Positions 8,436 to 17,700 of a DNA stretch of 64,000 bases are shown here, piece after piece. Each line of letters begins with the position of its first letter. The stretch's first letter is position 1. The notes under the pieces are model-generated. The model was not told where the DNA came from, made no database searches, and saw only the letters and a program-made list of their open reading frames with translations. Source of the stretch: Algoriphagus marincola DSM 16067 (GTDB taxonomy: Bacteria > Bacteroidota > Bacteroidia > Cytophagales > Cyclobacteriaceae). Made by a program: the position numbers and the translations under genes. Location of the stretch: positions 8,031-72,030 of the forward strand of contig NZ_KE386897.1 in NCBI RefSeq assembly GCF_000429405.1. Reading direction: 5' to 3'.

Positions 8436-9331
8436 TTAATCCTGTTTTTTCAATTATTATTTGTACTCATAATCGAGAGAAACTTCTTTTTTCTTGCCTT
8501 TCTTCACTTGTCGAAAATAGGTTTAATGAAGTTGATTTTGAAATATTGGTTATAGATAATGGATCTAAAGATAGATCAAAAGAAATTGTTGTTCTTTTCG
8601 AAGCCAAGTTAAATATCAGCTATTTTTACGAGCCTAGAATTGGACTTAGTATTGCAAGGAATCGAGGGATATATGAAGCAAAAGCAGATTGGGTAGTTTT
8701 TTTAGATGACGATTCCAAAGTAAGTTCCAATTTTTTACAAAGGTTTTACTTTCTTATTAGTAACTTTAGATTTGCTGGTATTGGTGGGAGGTTTCTCCCA
8801 TGGTGGTCTCTTGGTTTAGTGCCTTGGATACCTAAATCTGTTGTTGAAAGTCCTTTATTAAGATTAGATGTTGGCCCAATTTCAAATAATGTTGCTGTTC
8901 CTGGTGGAATTTGTGCTTTTTCGAAGCAATGGCTAAAAAATGTTGGATTGTTCCCGGAAGAAATTGGAATGAGAGGAGATGTTGTTGGGTATGGAGAGGA
9001 AAATGTGGTGCAAGATAGGATAAGGCAATCGGGTGGAGAAATTTGGTTTGATCCATATTGGAAAATTTATCATTATGTGGCTCCATATAAATATCATATC
9101 AAATGGCATATTAAGAGGATGATTGGTAAAGGAAGAGATTTTCAAATAAGACACGGACGGCTGGATCTTCACAAAAAGTTATTTTTTATTGTCAGGGGAG
9201 TATCAGTTGGGATAATTTACGGTTTGAGGAATTTTTTTCCTTTATTAACTCAAAGAGGATTTTATTGGCAGAACTGGGTGCTTAAAAGCTTTTCACATTC
9301 TTTATTTTTGATTGGGAGAGTATTAGCTTAA
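8432..9331 (+). CDS. GT2-family glycosyltransferase (TTG start)
   Basis: A 299-residue GT-A enzyme with the N-terminal SIIICTHNREKLLF, ILVIDNGSKDRS and a DxD-type motif VFLDDDSK near residue 90; ED/EE-type acceptor residues occur in GYGEENVV near 190. No ATG precedes the conserved N-terminus, so the start is read as TTG at 8432, overlapping the previous stop. The conserved block starts at residue 4, which leaves little room for another start. Confidence 0.8.
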   Translation: MINPVFSIIICTHNREKLLFSCLSSLVENRFNEVDFEILVIDNGSKDRSKEIVVLFEAKLNISYFYEPRIGLSIARNRGIYEAKADWVVFLDDDSKVSSNFLQRFYFLISNFRFAGIGGRFLPWWSLGLVPWIPKSVVESPLLRLDVGPISNNVAVPGGICAFSKQWLKNVGLFPEEIGMRGDVVGYGEENVVQDRIRQSGGEIWFDPYWKIYHYVAPYKYHIKWHIKRMIGKGRDFQIRHGRLDLHKKLFFIVRGVSVGIIYGLRNFFPLLTQRGFYWQNWVLKSFSHSLFLIGRVLA

Positions 9332-10209
9332 TGGAATCACAAAATCCTTTCTTTTCAATAATTATTCCTATATACAATAGCAGTCATACTTTAAAAAGGG
9401 TATTTCTTTCCATTCAAAATCAGTCTTTTAAAAACTGGGAGTTAATCTTTGTTAACGATGGTAGTACTGATGATTCTGAAAAAATTGTCTATTCTTTCAT
9501 CGAGGATAAAAGAGTTTCCTATATCTTTCAAGAAAATTCCGGAGTCAGTACAGCAAGAAATAGAGGGGTTCTTGCAGCTAAAAGTAATTGGTTAATTTTT
9601 TTAGATTCTGATGATGAGCTTAGTAAAACTGCTTTAAGGAATTTTTTTGAATCGTTGAAAGTTTTTCCAAATGAGTTGGTTTTGTTAGCCGGATTTAAAA
9701 GAATTAGAGAGGGATATGTTGAAGATTTGGTTTTCATTCCAAGTAAAGAAAAAAAAATAAAATTTCTTTCTGGCGCTTTTATAATTTCAAGGTGTTTATT
9801 TAATAAACTTAAAGGTTATGATTCTCGTTTTACATTTGGTGAAAACTCCGAATTATTTCGGAGAATTAATTACGAAAATATTATACCAAAACAATTAAGT
9901 TTTGTTTCTTTGCTTTATCACGATAAACCTGTAGGAGGAAGTAAGAATATGAAGAATATGGAGTATTCAACTCGGTTACTTCTAGAGAAGCATGCGGATT
10001 ATTTTGATAAAAATTTGAAAGAAAAAAGAGTTTATTTGCAAATTATTGGAGTTTGTAATCTGCGCTTGGGGAATTATAGTAAAGCTAAGGAATTTCTTTA
10101 CAAAGCATACAAAATTGATTGTCTAAGGTTGGACACTCTTGTAAGGTTAATTATTTCTCAAATTCCGTTTCTTTCCAGAAAAGTATATCCTTTGTCGGAA
10201 TATCGATGA
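9331..10209 (+). CDS. GT2-family glycosyltransferase
   Basis: A 292-residue GT-A enzyme: FSIIIPIYNSSHTLKRV, LIFVNDGSTDDSEKIV near residue 38 and the metal-binding FLDSDDELS near residue 90. The C-terminal part (about 230-290) reads like a short TPR-type helical repeat (LRLGNYSKAKEFLYKAYKI). It starts on the last base of the preceding stop codon and ends inside an ATGA overlap with the next gene. Confidence 0.85.
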   Translation: MESQNPFFSIIIPIYNSSHTLKRVFLSIQNQSFKNWELIFVNDGSTDDSEKIVYSFIEDKRVSYIFQENSGVSTARNRGVLAAKSNWLIFLDSDDELSKTALRNFFESLKVFPNELVLLAGFKRIREGYVEDLVFIPSKEKKIKFLSGAFIISRCLFNKLKGYDSRFTFGENSELFRRINYENIIPKQLSFVSLLYHDKPVGGSKNMKNMEYSTRLLLEKHADYFDKNLKEKRVYLQIIGVCNLRLGNYSKAKEFLYKAYKIDCLRLDTLVRLIISQIPFLSRKVYPLSEYR

Positions 10210-11303
10210 AAAGAGGTTTAATTTTATATAGGGGTCCTCTACAGCGTTCTAGACTAAGGCTAATTATTTTAGCCTACCAAAGGGTTTGTGATGAGATTGA
10301 TTTTATTTGGCTATTACCTAATGAAAAATACCACAATAAGGACCATAAGCCTTTTGAAGTATTTATTAAAGACTTTGGAATTAGTCAAGTTTATATAATT
10401 GAAGCAAAGATTTTTTCTATTTTTCAATGTAGATCCTTTGTTTCGAAGATCATTACCGAAAGAAAGTCTGAGTTTATTGCTCTTGTAGGTACTTCAAGTA
10501 TTTTTTTTACTCCAAAGAATTCGATTAAAAAATCTCTTTGGTTCATAAATGGTATTCCTGAAGAAAAATTATTGCATTCAAATTCTTTTTGGACAAAACT
10601 TCGCATAAAAATATTTTGGAAGTCTTTCTCATTACGCGATTATCCCAATCGAATTGTTACAGTTTCAGACTCGATGGGAGAATATCTCTCCCAAATTTTC
10701 GAAGCCAGTAATTTTTTTTCAATCTCAAGTACTGTTCCAATTTTTGAAGAAAGTATTGAACTTTCAAAAAAGGAATATTTGGTTTATTCTGGTTCCGGTG
10801 CACCTTGGCAATGGCTTTCAAAACTCGAAAAAATTTGGTTTCACCTGTATTCTATAGATCCAACTTTAAGGTTTAAAGTCATCTCAAGAGATAAAAGAGT
10901 AGATGTTTTAACTCAAAAAATTCCAAAATCTAATTTTATAAAAGTTTCGGCTAAAGATAGTAAGGAAGTTTTTGAACACTTGAAAGATTGTAAGCTTGGC
11001 TTTTTAATTCGACAAAATCATTTAGTCAACAGAGTTTCTTCTCCAATTAAATTCGGTGAATATCTTGGGGCAAGTTGTTTAGTTGTTGCAAGTAATCTAG
11101 ATTGGACAATTACCAAGGTCATTAATGAGTTTTATTGTGGTTTACTAATCAATCAAGATTTAGATGAATTGATTATTGCACAATCGGTATATAAGTATCT
11201 TCGAAATATTAAAGAGGAGGATTATTTAAATTCAAAAAATGCAGCAGTTCAATTTAGCCTTGAATCTAGTGTAGAACGGTTGAGTTCTATTTTAAAAAAT
11301 TGA
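10206..11303 (+). CDS. GT-B-fold glycosyltransferase
   Basis: A protein of about 365 residues. The open frame extends further upstream, but the start chosen is the ATG at 10206, which gives a 4-base overlap with the previous stop and begins with MKRGLILYRG, a plausible first beta strand. The C-terminal half has GT-B features (LVYSGSGAPWQW near residue 195; KLGFLIRQN and SPIKFGEYLGASCLVVAS near 270-300), the latter like the nucleotide-sugar region of GT4 proteins. Family placement is less certain than for its neighbours. Confidence 0.65.
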   Translation: MKRGLILYRGPLQRSRLRLIILAYQRVCDEIDFIWLLPNEKYHNKDHKPFEVFIKDFGISQVYIIEAKIFSIFQCRSFVSKIITERKSEFIALVGTSSIFFTPKNSIKKSLWFINGIPEEKLLHSNSFWTKLRIKIFWKSFSLRDYPNRIVTVSDSMGEYLSQIFEASNFFSISSTVPIFEESIELSKKEYLVYSGSGAPWQWLSKLEKIWFHLYSIDPTLRFKVISRDKRVDVLTQKIPKSNFIKVSAKDSKEVFEHLKDCKLGFLIRQNHLVNRVSSPIKFGEYLGASCLVVASNLDWTITKVINEFYCGLLINQDLDELIIAQSVYKYLRNIKEEDYLNSKNAAVQFSLESSVERLSSILKN

Positions 11304-12421
11304 AAATCTTATTTATCCAAGATACCTTAATTAATGCCGGAACCGAAAAGAGTTTGTTGCAAATTCTTCCTTTGGTTTCAACAAATTTGAGTTTTAGGGT
11401 TGTTTATTTTTACCCAAGGCATGACTTAAAATACCTCTATGAGGAAGCTAAGGTTCCTCTTGTATTTTTGGATTTAAAAGGGAAGTATGATTTCCTGTCC
11501 GGAATTAGAAAGCTTGGTAAATTGGTAAAGGATGAAAAACCCGATTTGCTTGTTTCTTCCCTTTTAAGAAGTAATTTAATTTCTAGGATTGTTTCATTAA
11601 AAACAAAAGTTCCTTTAATAGGAACTTTTGTCAGTGATAGTTACAATGATTTTATTCTTGAAAATAAATCTTTTCTAAACCTACAAAAGTTTAAATTCTT
11701 CTGGACCTTAGATCGGCTGACTTCTGGAATTCCAAAAGCATATATTTCTAATTCTTACAGTATTGCTCAATCCCATGTCAAAACATTGGGTGTGCCAATT
11801 AAGAAAACCAAAGTGGTTTATCGTGGACGTCAGATTCCTGAAAGACAATGGAAAAAGCCAGCATCTCCTGGCTTTATTTTTTTATCCTATGGACGATTGC
11901 TTCAAATCAAGGGCTTTGAAGAATTGATCAAAGCCTTTGCAAAAGTTCATAGTAAATATCCAAATTCAAGATTGATAATCTATGGAGAAGGGGTACATCG
12001 GCCTGTTTTGGAAAAGTTGATCCAGAATTTAAATCTTAATGATTCAATCAGTTTACCGGGAGCAATTTCCAATGTGACAGATAAACTTTACGAATCGGAT
12101 TGCTTTGTATTTCCTTCTTGGTATGAAGGCTTTTCCGGTGCTTTGGTGGAAGCGATGATGGCTGGGATTCCAATTATAGCATCAGATATCCCGATGAATT
12201 TGGAAGCGGTAATACCGAATAAAAATGCACTTACTTTTCCCGTTAGGAATGTTGAGATGCTAGCAAATCACATGCTCCGGGCAATTGAAGAGCCAAAGGG
12301 AATGGAACTATTAGGTAAAGAAGCTAGAAAGGAAGCTATTCAGCGATTTGATATACAAGTGATTGCAGAGGAGTATGAGGCTGTGCTAAAATGGGCATAT
12401 GAAGAGTACTGCAGGAAGTAG
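11300..12421 (+). CDS. GT4-family glycosyltransferase (TTG start)
   Basis: A 373-residue GT-B enzyme. The N-terminal domain begins KILFIQDTLINAGTEKSLLQIL with a loop typical of GT4; the C-terminal domain has YGRLLQIKGFEELIKAF, LIIYGEG and the E-x7-E motif in SWYEGFSGALVEAM. Start is TTG at 11300, overlapping the previous stop; no ATG fits the conserved N-terminus. G+C content rises again here (23 of 60 at 11881-11940 against 14 of 60 at 8101-8160), marking the end of the AT-rich cassette. Confidence 0.85.
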   Translation: MKILFIQDTLINAGTEKSLLQILPLVSTNLSFRVVYFYPRHDLKYLYEEAKVPLVFLDLKGKYDFLSGIRKLGKLVKDEKPDLLVSSLLRSNLISRIVSLKTKVPLIGTFVSDSYNDFILENKSFLNLQKFKFFWTLDRLTSGIPKAYISNSYSIAQSHVKTLGVPIKKTKVVYRGRQIPERQWKKPASPGFIFLSYGRLLQIKGFEELIKAFAKVHSKYPNSRLIIYGEGVHRPVLEKLIQNLNLNDSISLPGAISNVTDKLYESDCFVFPSWYEGFSGALVEAMMAGIPIIASDIPMNLEAVIPNKNALTFPVRNVEMLANHMLRAIEEPKGMELLGKEARKEAIQRFDIQVIAEEYEAVLKWAYEEYCRK

Positions 12422-14021
12422 GCCCAAATTACAAGTTGGTCTACTTTTAGATTCTTTACGGGTTCCTGCTTGGGCTTGGGAGATGATTCGGATCATTCTC
12501 AAGGAGAATTTAGCTGCTATAGACTTTGTACTTTTGAATCAAAGTCCAAAAGCTTCAGGTGGACGTTCACCCTTTCTTTATCGGGCGTTTTCTAAGCTTG
12601 ATCGAACTTTATTTAAGTTGAGTTCTAATGCCTTCGAAAGAAAAGATCTTCACTTGATTCCCGGTTTTCAAGCAGAAGTCATTCCTATTCATCCCATTCA
12701 GGCAAAGTTTTCGGACAAGTTCTCGAAAGAAGATTTAGAGATCGTAAGAAATAGGAATCCCGATATTTTGATCCGTTTGGGATTTAGAATTCTTAAAGGG
12801 GAAATTTTGGCTATTCCAAGATTGGGAATTTGGTCCTATCACCATGGGGACAATCTGGTAAATCGGGGAGGCCCGCCTTGCTTTTGGGAGGTGATGTTGG
12901 GTTGGCAGGAAACAGGTTCCGTGCTTCAGATTCTCTCAGATAAACTGGATGATGGACAAGTGATTTATCGATCTTGGAGCCGTACCGATCCACTTTCTGT
13001 CCATAGAAATGCGAACAAGGTTTACTGGAAAAGCCTGTTTTTCATTCCAAGGCAATTGGCTAGAATCAATAGAATAGGAGTAGAGGCATGGAGAGAGGAG
13101 ATTAATGAAAGGGAATCCAATTATAAAGTTTCGGATACTCGACTAAGGAAGCCGCCAGGGAACTGGAAAATCCTTCAATTAGCCACTATCTGGGCCTGGA
13201 GAAATGTACTTCGAAAAACAAAAGAGGGACTTAAGAAGGAGGTATGGAAAATTTGGCTTTTTGATCAAAAAAAAGGAAACCCAATTCCTATCGAAAACCC
13301 AAAAGGAACCTACCTAGCAGACCCTTTTTTGATAAAAAAGGGTAGCAAGAATTGGCTTTTTGTAGAGCAGTTTGACTACAAGAATAGGAAGGGCTTTATT
13401 TCATGTTCCGAAATCACTAATGAGGGTTTATGCAATTTTCAGCCTGTTTTGGAAGAGTCTTTTCATCTTTCTTATCCATTTGTTTGGGAAGAGGATGGGG
13501 AGTTTTGGATGCTGGTAGAAAGTGCTTCAAAGAAGGAATTACGGTTTTATCAGGCAGTTAAGTTTCCTTACCAATGGAAATGGATTCAATCTCAGTTTCA
13601 TGGAAAGGAATTGTATGATCCTACGATTTGTAAAAAAGACGGATTGTATTGGCTTTTTGCCAACCAAAAAGAACACCCCGGTTCCTCTTCATTCGATGAA
13701 TTGTTTTTCTACTATTCAACTGATTTCCGGGATGGCAAGTGGATCTCTCATCCCCAAAATCCGATAGTTTCTGATGTCAAATCCAGTAGACCTGCTGGGA
13801 GTTTATTTGAAGAAAATGGTCAATGGTATAGACCTGCACAGGATTCAGCCAAGCATTACGGGCATCAAATTCGCATCCAAAAAATAGTGAATTGGGATAC
13901 TGAGAATTTCGAAGAAGTGACAGATCAAATTTTGGATGCCGATTGGGAAGAAGGATGGGAAGGAACTCATACCCTGAATTTTAATGAGGATTGGAAGGTA
14001 ATGGATACATTTAAGCGGTAA
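12399..14021 (+). CDS. Formyltransferase-like domain fused to a beta-propeller-like domain
   Basis: A 540-residue two-domain protein. Residues about 10-230 resemble the formyltransferase N-terminal domain (NPDILIRLGFR, SYHHGDN at 147-152, RGGPPCFWE, then DKLDDGQVIY at 181-190); the usual catalytic Asn-x-His is read as Tyr-His-His, so activity is uncertain. From about residue 300, repeated aromatic strands (GTYLADPFLI, WLFVEQFD, FWMLVESAS, YWLFANQ) match the propeller-like domain seen in plant and bacterial inositolphosphorylceramide-glycosyltransferase-like proteins. The start overlaps the preceding gene by 23 bases. Likely role: formylation or other tailoring of an amino sugar. Confidence 0.7.
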   Translation: MKSTAGSRPKLQVGLLLDSLRVPAWAWEMIRIILKENLAAIDFVLLNQSPKASGGRSPFLYRAFSKLDRTLFKLSSNAFERKDLHLIPGFQAEVIPIHPIQAKFSDKFSKEDLEIVRNRNPDILIRLGFRILKGEILAIPRLGIWSYHHGDNLVNRGGPPCFWEVMLGWQETGSVLQILSDKLDDGQVIYRSWSRTDPLSVHRNANKVYWKSLFFIPRQLARINRIGVEAWREEINERESNYKVSDTRLRKPPGNWKILQLATIWAWRNVLRKTKEGLKKEVWKIWLFDQKKGNPIPIENPKGTYLADPFLIKKGSKNWLFVEQFDYKNRKGFISCSEITNEGLCNFQPVLEESFHLSYPFVWEEDGEFWMLVESASKKELRFYQAVKFPYQWKWIQSQFHGKELYDPTICKKDGLYWLFANQKEHPGSSSFDELFFYYSTDFRDGKWISHPQNPIVSDVKSSRPAGSLFEENGQWYRPAQDSAKHYGHQIRIQKIVNWDTENFEEVTDQILDADWEEGWEGTHTLNFNEDWKVMDTFKR

Positions 14022-15146
14022 ATGAAAATTCTTCAACTAGTCACATCAAGAAAGTCACGAGGAGCCGAGATATCGGCTTTTTTGCTTTCTCAGGAATTGG
14101 TAAACCTAGGACATGAAGTGTCATGGATTGGGCTTTATTCTGTAAATCCGTCAGAGGAGCTTTTTCTGAGGGATTCAGAGAACATAGATTTGGGTGGAGA
14201 TCCAAATAAAAAAATAGATTTAAAATTAGTCCGAAGTCTCAGGAAGGTAATTCGAGCAAGTTACCCTGATATTATCCAAGCCAATGGATCAGATACCTGG
14301 AAATATGCGGTTTTGGCACTCATTGGAAATAAAAAACCTAAGCTAGTTTATCGAAATATCTCCATCATGAGCCATTGGGTGGGGAATAGGTCTTGGATCA
14401 AATTTATTTATCAGTTACTTGCCAAACGGGTAGATTACTTTTGTTCGGTAGGAGAGGTTGCAAATCAAGATATCAGAGGTTTGCTTAATCTGCCAAAAGA
14501 TAAATGTGGAGTAATCCGAAGAGGAATTCCCATTGAATCAGTAGAGAGCAATACAGGCCGTATATTTTTAGAATCTACCTTTGGTATCAGATTAGATGAT
14601 TTTGTTTTGGTTCAAGTTGGACGCTTGAGTCCGGAGAAAAACTTTGAGTTCAGTATTCGATTGATCAAGGAGCTTAGGAATGATTATCCGAATCTAAAAT
14701 TGATAATTGTCGGCGAGGGTCCTGAACGACCTAAGTTAGAACAATTGGTTTTTGATTTAGGAATTCAAGATTCTGTCTTGTTTTTGGGTTATCAAAAATC
14801 TTATTTAAGTAAGATATTAGCTGGATCGGACTTGATGATTTTGCCCAGTTTGGTAGAAGGAGTTCCTGGAGTAGTAATGGAGGCAATGATTAATCGAGTT
14901 CCGGTAGTGGCTTTTGATGTGGGAGGGGTTCCAGAGTTAGTTAAGAGTGGGGAAACCGGTTGGTGTGTTCCTTCCAATGATTCCCAAGCTTTTATTCATG
15001 CCATTCAAGAAGTAATTTCTCTAGATAATGATTCCAAACAAAAAATCCTCGATCAAGCTCACCATCTCGTCACCATCCACTACTCCCTCCCTCAAGTCAC
15101 CCTCCAATTCGAGCAGTTTTATAAGTCTTTATTAGACAAAAACTAG
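14022..15146 (+). CDS. GT4-family glycosyltransferase
   Basis: A 374-residue GT-B enzyme with an N-terminal ILQLVTSRKSRGAEISAFLLS and a C-terminal GT4 domain: VGRLSPEKNFEFSIRLI near residue 200, LIIVGEGPER near 228 and the LPSLVEGVPGVVMEAM E-x7-E motif near 280. It starts right after the previous stop codon and is the last gene of the tightly packed run; a repeat-rich 400-base gap follows. Confidence 0.88.
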   Translation: MKILQLVTSRKSRGAEISAFLLSQELVNLGHEVSWIGLYSVNPSEELFLRDSENIDLGGDPNKKIDLKLVRSLRKVIRASYPDIIQANGSDTWKYAVLALIGNKKPKLVYRNISIMSHWVGNRSWIKFIYQLLAKRVDYFCSVGEVANQDIRGLLNLPKDKCGVIRRGIPIESVESNTGRIFLESTFGIRLDDFVLVQVGRLSPEKNFEFSIRLIKELRNDYPNLKLIIVGEGPERPKLEQLVFDLGIQDSVLFLGYQKSYLSKILAGSDLMILPSLVEGVPGVVMEAMINRVPVVAFDVGGVPELVKSGETGWCVPSNDSQAFIHAIQEVISLDNDSKQKILDQAHHLVTIHYSLPQVTLQFEQFYKSLLDKN

Positions 15147-15546
15147 GTCCTCTTAATCATTACAGGTTGTCATCTAAGTGACCAAAGAAGGAATCAATCT
15201 TTATTGGTCATCAATGATTTAATTTTGAGATTGCTTCGTCGCAAAAATAATCTTGAATACTACCCTAGATAAAAGGCTCCTCGCAATGACGTACACAACC
15301 TATGTCCCATTCACTCATTTTATAAAGTCACAGGTCATAATACTATTAATACTAAACATTGAACGCTGAACCCTGAACAACAATTAATCAATTCGTCAAT
15401 TCGTCAATTCCTCAATTCCACAGTTCCTCAACTCCTCAACCCAAAACGTACAACCCAAAACCCAAAACCTTTTAACTCTTAACCTTTAACCCTTAACATT
15501 TAAACTCTAAGTCTTTTATATTTGAAATAAACTAACATCGATTCCC
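15147..15546. repeat. 400-base gap: dispersed repeats and short-period tract
   Basis: No gene is seen. At about 15232-15292 there is a copy of a dispersed repeat whose ends read GAGATTGCTTCGTC and CTCCTCGCAATGACG; a partner copy in the opposite orientation lies at about 31458-31500. From about 15345 to 15510 the DNA is a run of imperfect repeats with a period of roughly 9-11 bases (CAATTCGTCAATTCGTCAATTC, then CTCAACCCAAAAC and TTAACCTTTAACCC words), like the tract at 635-770. Confidence 0.6.
15517..15524 (+). promoter_or_regulatory. Candidate Bacteroidetes -7 element TATATTTG
   Basis: TATATTTG fits the Bacteroidetes TAnnTTTG element. It ends 22 bases before the TTG start of the membrane protein at 15547, giving a short leader. 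No clear -33 TTG box is seen upstream in the repeat tract, so this is a weak call. Confidence 0.35.
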
Positions 15547-16764
15547 TTGCTCGGCGCAGTACTCCTAATCCTTTTGCTCTTCTTTGCTTCACAGCCTGTT
15601 CTGAATAACCTTCAAAAGGAGCATAAATGGCTAAAAGCAGGACTTTTAAACCAAATGTACTGGTACCATATGTTTTTTGGATTGGTGTATTGGACTTATG
15701 CCCAGTTTAATCGATCAGATTCCTTTGTCTATTTCTGGAGTTATCGACACTACAAAAATTGGTTTGATGCCTTTGAGCCCGGAACTTTGTTTATCGAATG
15801 GATTAATTATCCTTTTGCCAAGTGGTTAGGCTTCAATTATGATATGATGATGTTCTTCTCCACTTGGGTGGGGTTTTGGGGCTTTGTCTATTTCTACTGC
15901 TTGATGAAGGAGAATTTGCGATTCAATCCAAAGTTTGAGGGTTGGGATGCCATTACCATTTTTATGTTTTTGCCCAATATGCACTTTTGGACCGCTTCCT
16001 TGGGAAAAGGAGCTTATATTTTTACAGGATTAGCACTTTTGACTTACGGACTTTCCTGGCCGGGGAAAAGGGTTTTTCAGATAGTTTTAGGTGGATTTAT
16101 ATGCTACATGATCCGACCTCATATCTTGTTCGCGGTGCTGATTGGGATGGGAGTAGGTTTTATTTTGGGTAGAGAGAAAGTACCCCTCTATCAGAAGTAT
16201 TTGGCAGCCTTGGCAGGAATTGGAATGAGTATTTTGGTATACGATCAATTATTGGTATTTCTAGGCTTTGACCCGAATAATGTGGTTTCAAGTTTTGAGG
16301 AAGAGACGGCTTTAAATGCGCAGCGTTTGCAATCTGCTGGTTCGGCGGTAGATATGACGAGCTACAGCCTTCCGATGAAGCTTTTTACCTTTTGGTTTCG
16401 GCCTTTATTTATAGATTCTCCGAATGTATTGGGGATTGCTATTTCCTTTGAAAATGCTCTTTATATCTATATGTTCTCCAGGATCTTTAAGAAGAGCTTT
16501 ATTGATTACATTCGCATTGCTCCGGCCATGGTGAAGATGTCGGCGGTGGTGTTTATCTCTATTTCCATCTCTATGACCTTTGTGATGTCGAATCTGGGAA
16601 TCATCATCCGGCAGAAGTCCCAGATTATGTATTACATGCTTTTTGTGATCGTGGCCTTTATGGACTGGGAAAAAACAAACCGAATCAAGAAGCGGGCAGC
16701 TATTTATAATCGGATCGTAGAGGAGGAGCGGAGGAAGCGGGAGCTCGCCGAAGCCGCTACCTAA
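15547..16764 (+). CDS. Polytopic membrane protein, candidate Wzy/EpsG-like polymerase
   Basis: A 405-residue protein with about 9-10 hydrophobic segments and a charged C-terminal tail (RIKKRAA to EERRKRELAE). The segment WTASLGKGAYIFTGLALLTYGL (about 142-163) followed by YMIRPHILFAV (about 182-192) resembles the W-x-GK-x3-F and RPH signatures of Bacteroidetes EpsG/Wzy-type polysaccharide polymerases. No ATG lies between the upstream stop (15523) and the first hydrophobic segment, so a TTG start at 15547 is assumed. Function as a polymerase is inference from topology and location. Confidence 0.55.
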   Translation: MLGAVLLILLLFFASQPVLNNLQKEHKWLKAGLLNQMYWYHMFFGLVYWTYAQFNRSDSFVYFWSYRHYKNWFDAFEPGTLFIEWINYPFAKWLGFNYDMMMFFSTWVGFWGFVYFYCLMKENLRFNPKFEGWDAITIFMFLPNMHFWTASLGKGAYIFTGLALLTYGLSWPGKRVFQIVLGGFICYMIRPHILFAVLIGMGVGFILGREKVPLYQKYLAALAGIGMSILVYDQLLVFLGFDPNNVVSSFEEETALNAQRLQSAGSAVDMTSYSLPMKLFTFWFRPLFIDSPNVLGIAISFENALYIYMFSRIFKKSFIDYIRIAPAMVKMSAVVFISISISMTFVMSNLGIIIRQKSQIMYYMLFVIVAFMDWEKTNRIKKRAAIYNRIVEEERRKRELAEAAT

Positions 16765-16800
16765 CCTTTGAGGTCTTCCAGACCTCGAAGGTTATTTTCC
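16763..16800 (+). terminator. Hairpin terminator after the polymerase-like gene
   Basis: A 13-bp stem (AACCTTTGAGGTC at 16763-16775 with GACCTCGAAGGTT at 16781-16793, one T-G pair) with loop TTCCA, followed by ATTTT. It overlaps the stop codon at 16762-16764. The same palindrome style is used as a dispersed repeat in related genomes, so it may serve as both. Confidence 0.65.
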
Positions 16801-17700
16801 CAATAACCGAACTCCTATCCTAGGATTTGTATTCCAAGGAATATTTCTGCTGCCGAACCCATATCTTGGGATTTGCAATCCGAGAAATCTCAATTATCCT
16901 CCGATTCAAATATGGATTTACGAACCTCTTGCTGGCATAAAATATTCGTTTCCATTTTGAGATCAAGGCCCAGCGCTGGTTAATCTGGCATATTCTTTTT
17001 CCCCGGGTTGTACCCGGGGCTATTCACAGTTCGACGCCTTCAGCGTCTCTTTCATTTTTTCGAATTTTTCTTTGTGGATTTGAGGAAGAAAAAAACCGTA
17101 CTTCGTCTCTGTCTTTGTGTGCCTTCAGCACTCTTTGTTCAAACATACATTTATCCAGTTTATTTCATCGAACGAAGAGACGTGTATCTTAGAAGGCAAA
17201 GCCAACTTTATTTCATCGACCCAAGGGAGGTGTATTTCTCAAAGTGTATTTCACCACAGGTGTATTTCTTATTAGTGAGAGAATAGATCATCGCCCTGTC
17301 GAGTATTATAAATGGTTCTAAAATTCCTCATTCCTCATTCCTCATTCCACATTAAAATCCTCGTATTTCGTAACTCGTACTTCGTAGATATTTCATCGAA
17401 CGAATAGAGGTGTATCTTAGAAGGCAAAGCCAACTTTATTTCACCGACCCAAGGGAGGTGTATTTCTCAAAGTGTATTTCACCACAGGTGTATTTCTTAT
17501 TATTGAGAAAAAAAATCACCATCCTGTTTAGTATCATGGGTGCTTATAAATTCCACATTCCACATTCTCCATTCCACATTCCACATTCTCCATTCCACAT
17601 TAAAATCGCCGTATTTCGTAAATCGTACTTCGTAAATTTAAATCCCTCAAGGTGTATTTCTTATATTTCCCTATCTTCATTGTTAATTGCAAACACCACC
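16801..17700. repeat. 900-base hairpin-repeat mosaic (copy 1)
   Basis: No gene is supported. In order: CTTGCTGGCA-to-CCAGCGCTGG block (about 16928-16979), CCCGGGT/ACCCGGG hairpin (about 17002-17020) ending in GCTATTC, GACGC-CTTCA-GCGTC hairpin (about 17032-17047), GTGC-CTTCA-GCAC hairpin (about 17120-17132), then TATTTC-unit arrays. The stretch 16970-17170 is nearly identical to 20791-20990. A 121-base segment at 17161-17281 is repeated at 17389-17509 with a few changes. Between and after these lie CATTCC/CACATTC short-period tracts and two copies of the word CGTATTTCGTAA(A/C)TCGTACTTCGTA. Confidence 0.75.

Noticed and set aside
17008-17286. 92-residue frame before the deacetylase
   Set aside because: Its sequence is a translation of hairpin repeats and TATTTC units shared with 20829-21026; no codon or domain signal.
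17410-17700. 97-residue N-terminal extension of the deacetylase
   Set aside because: It is encoded by repeat DNA; the conserved domain starts at the ATG 17701.
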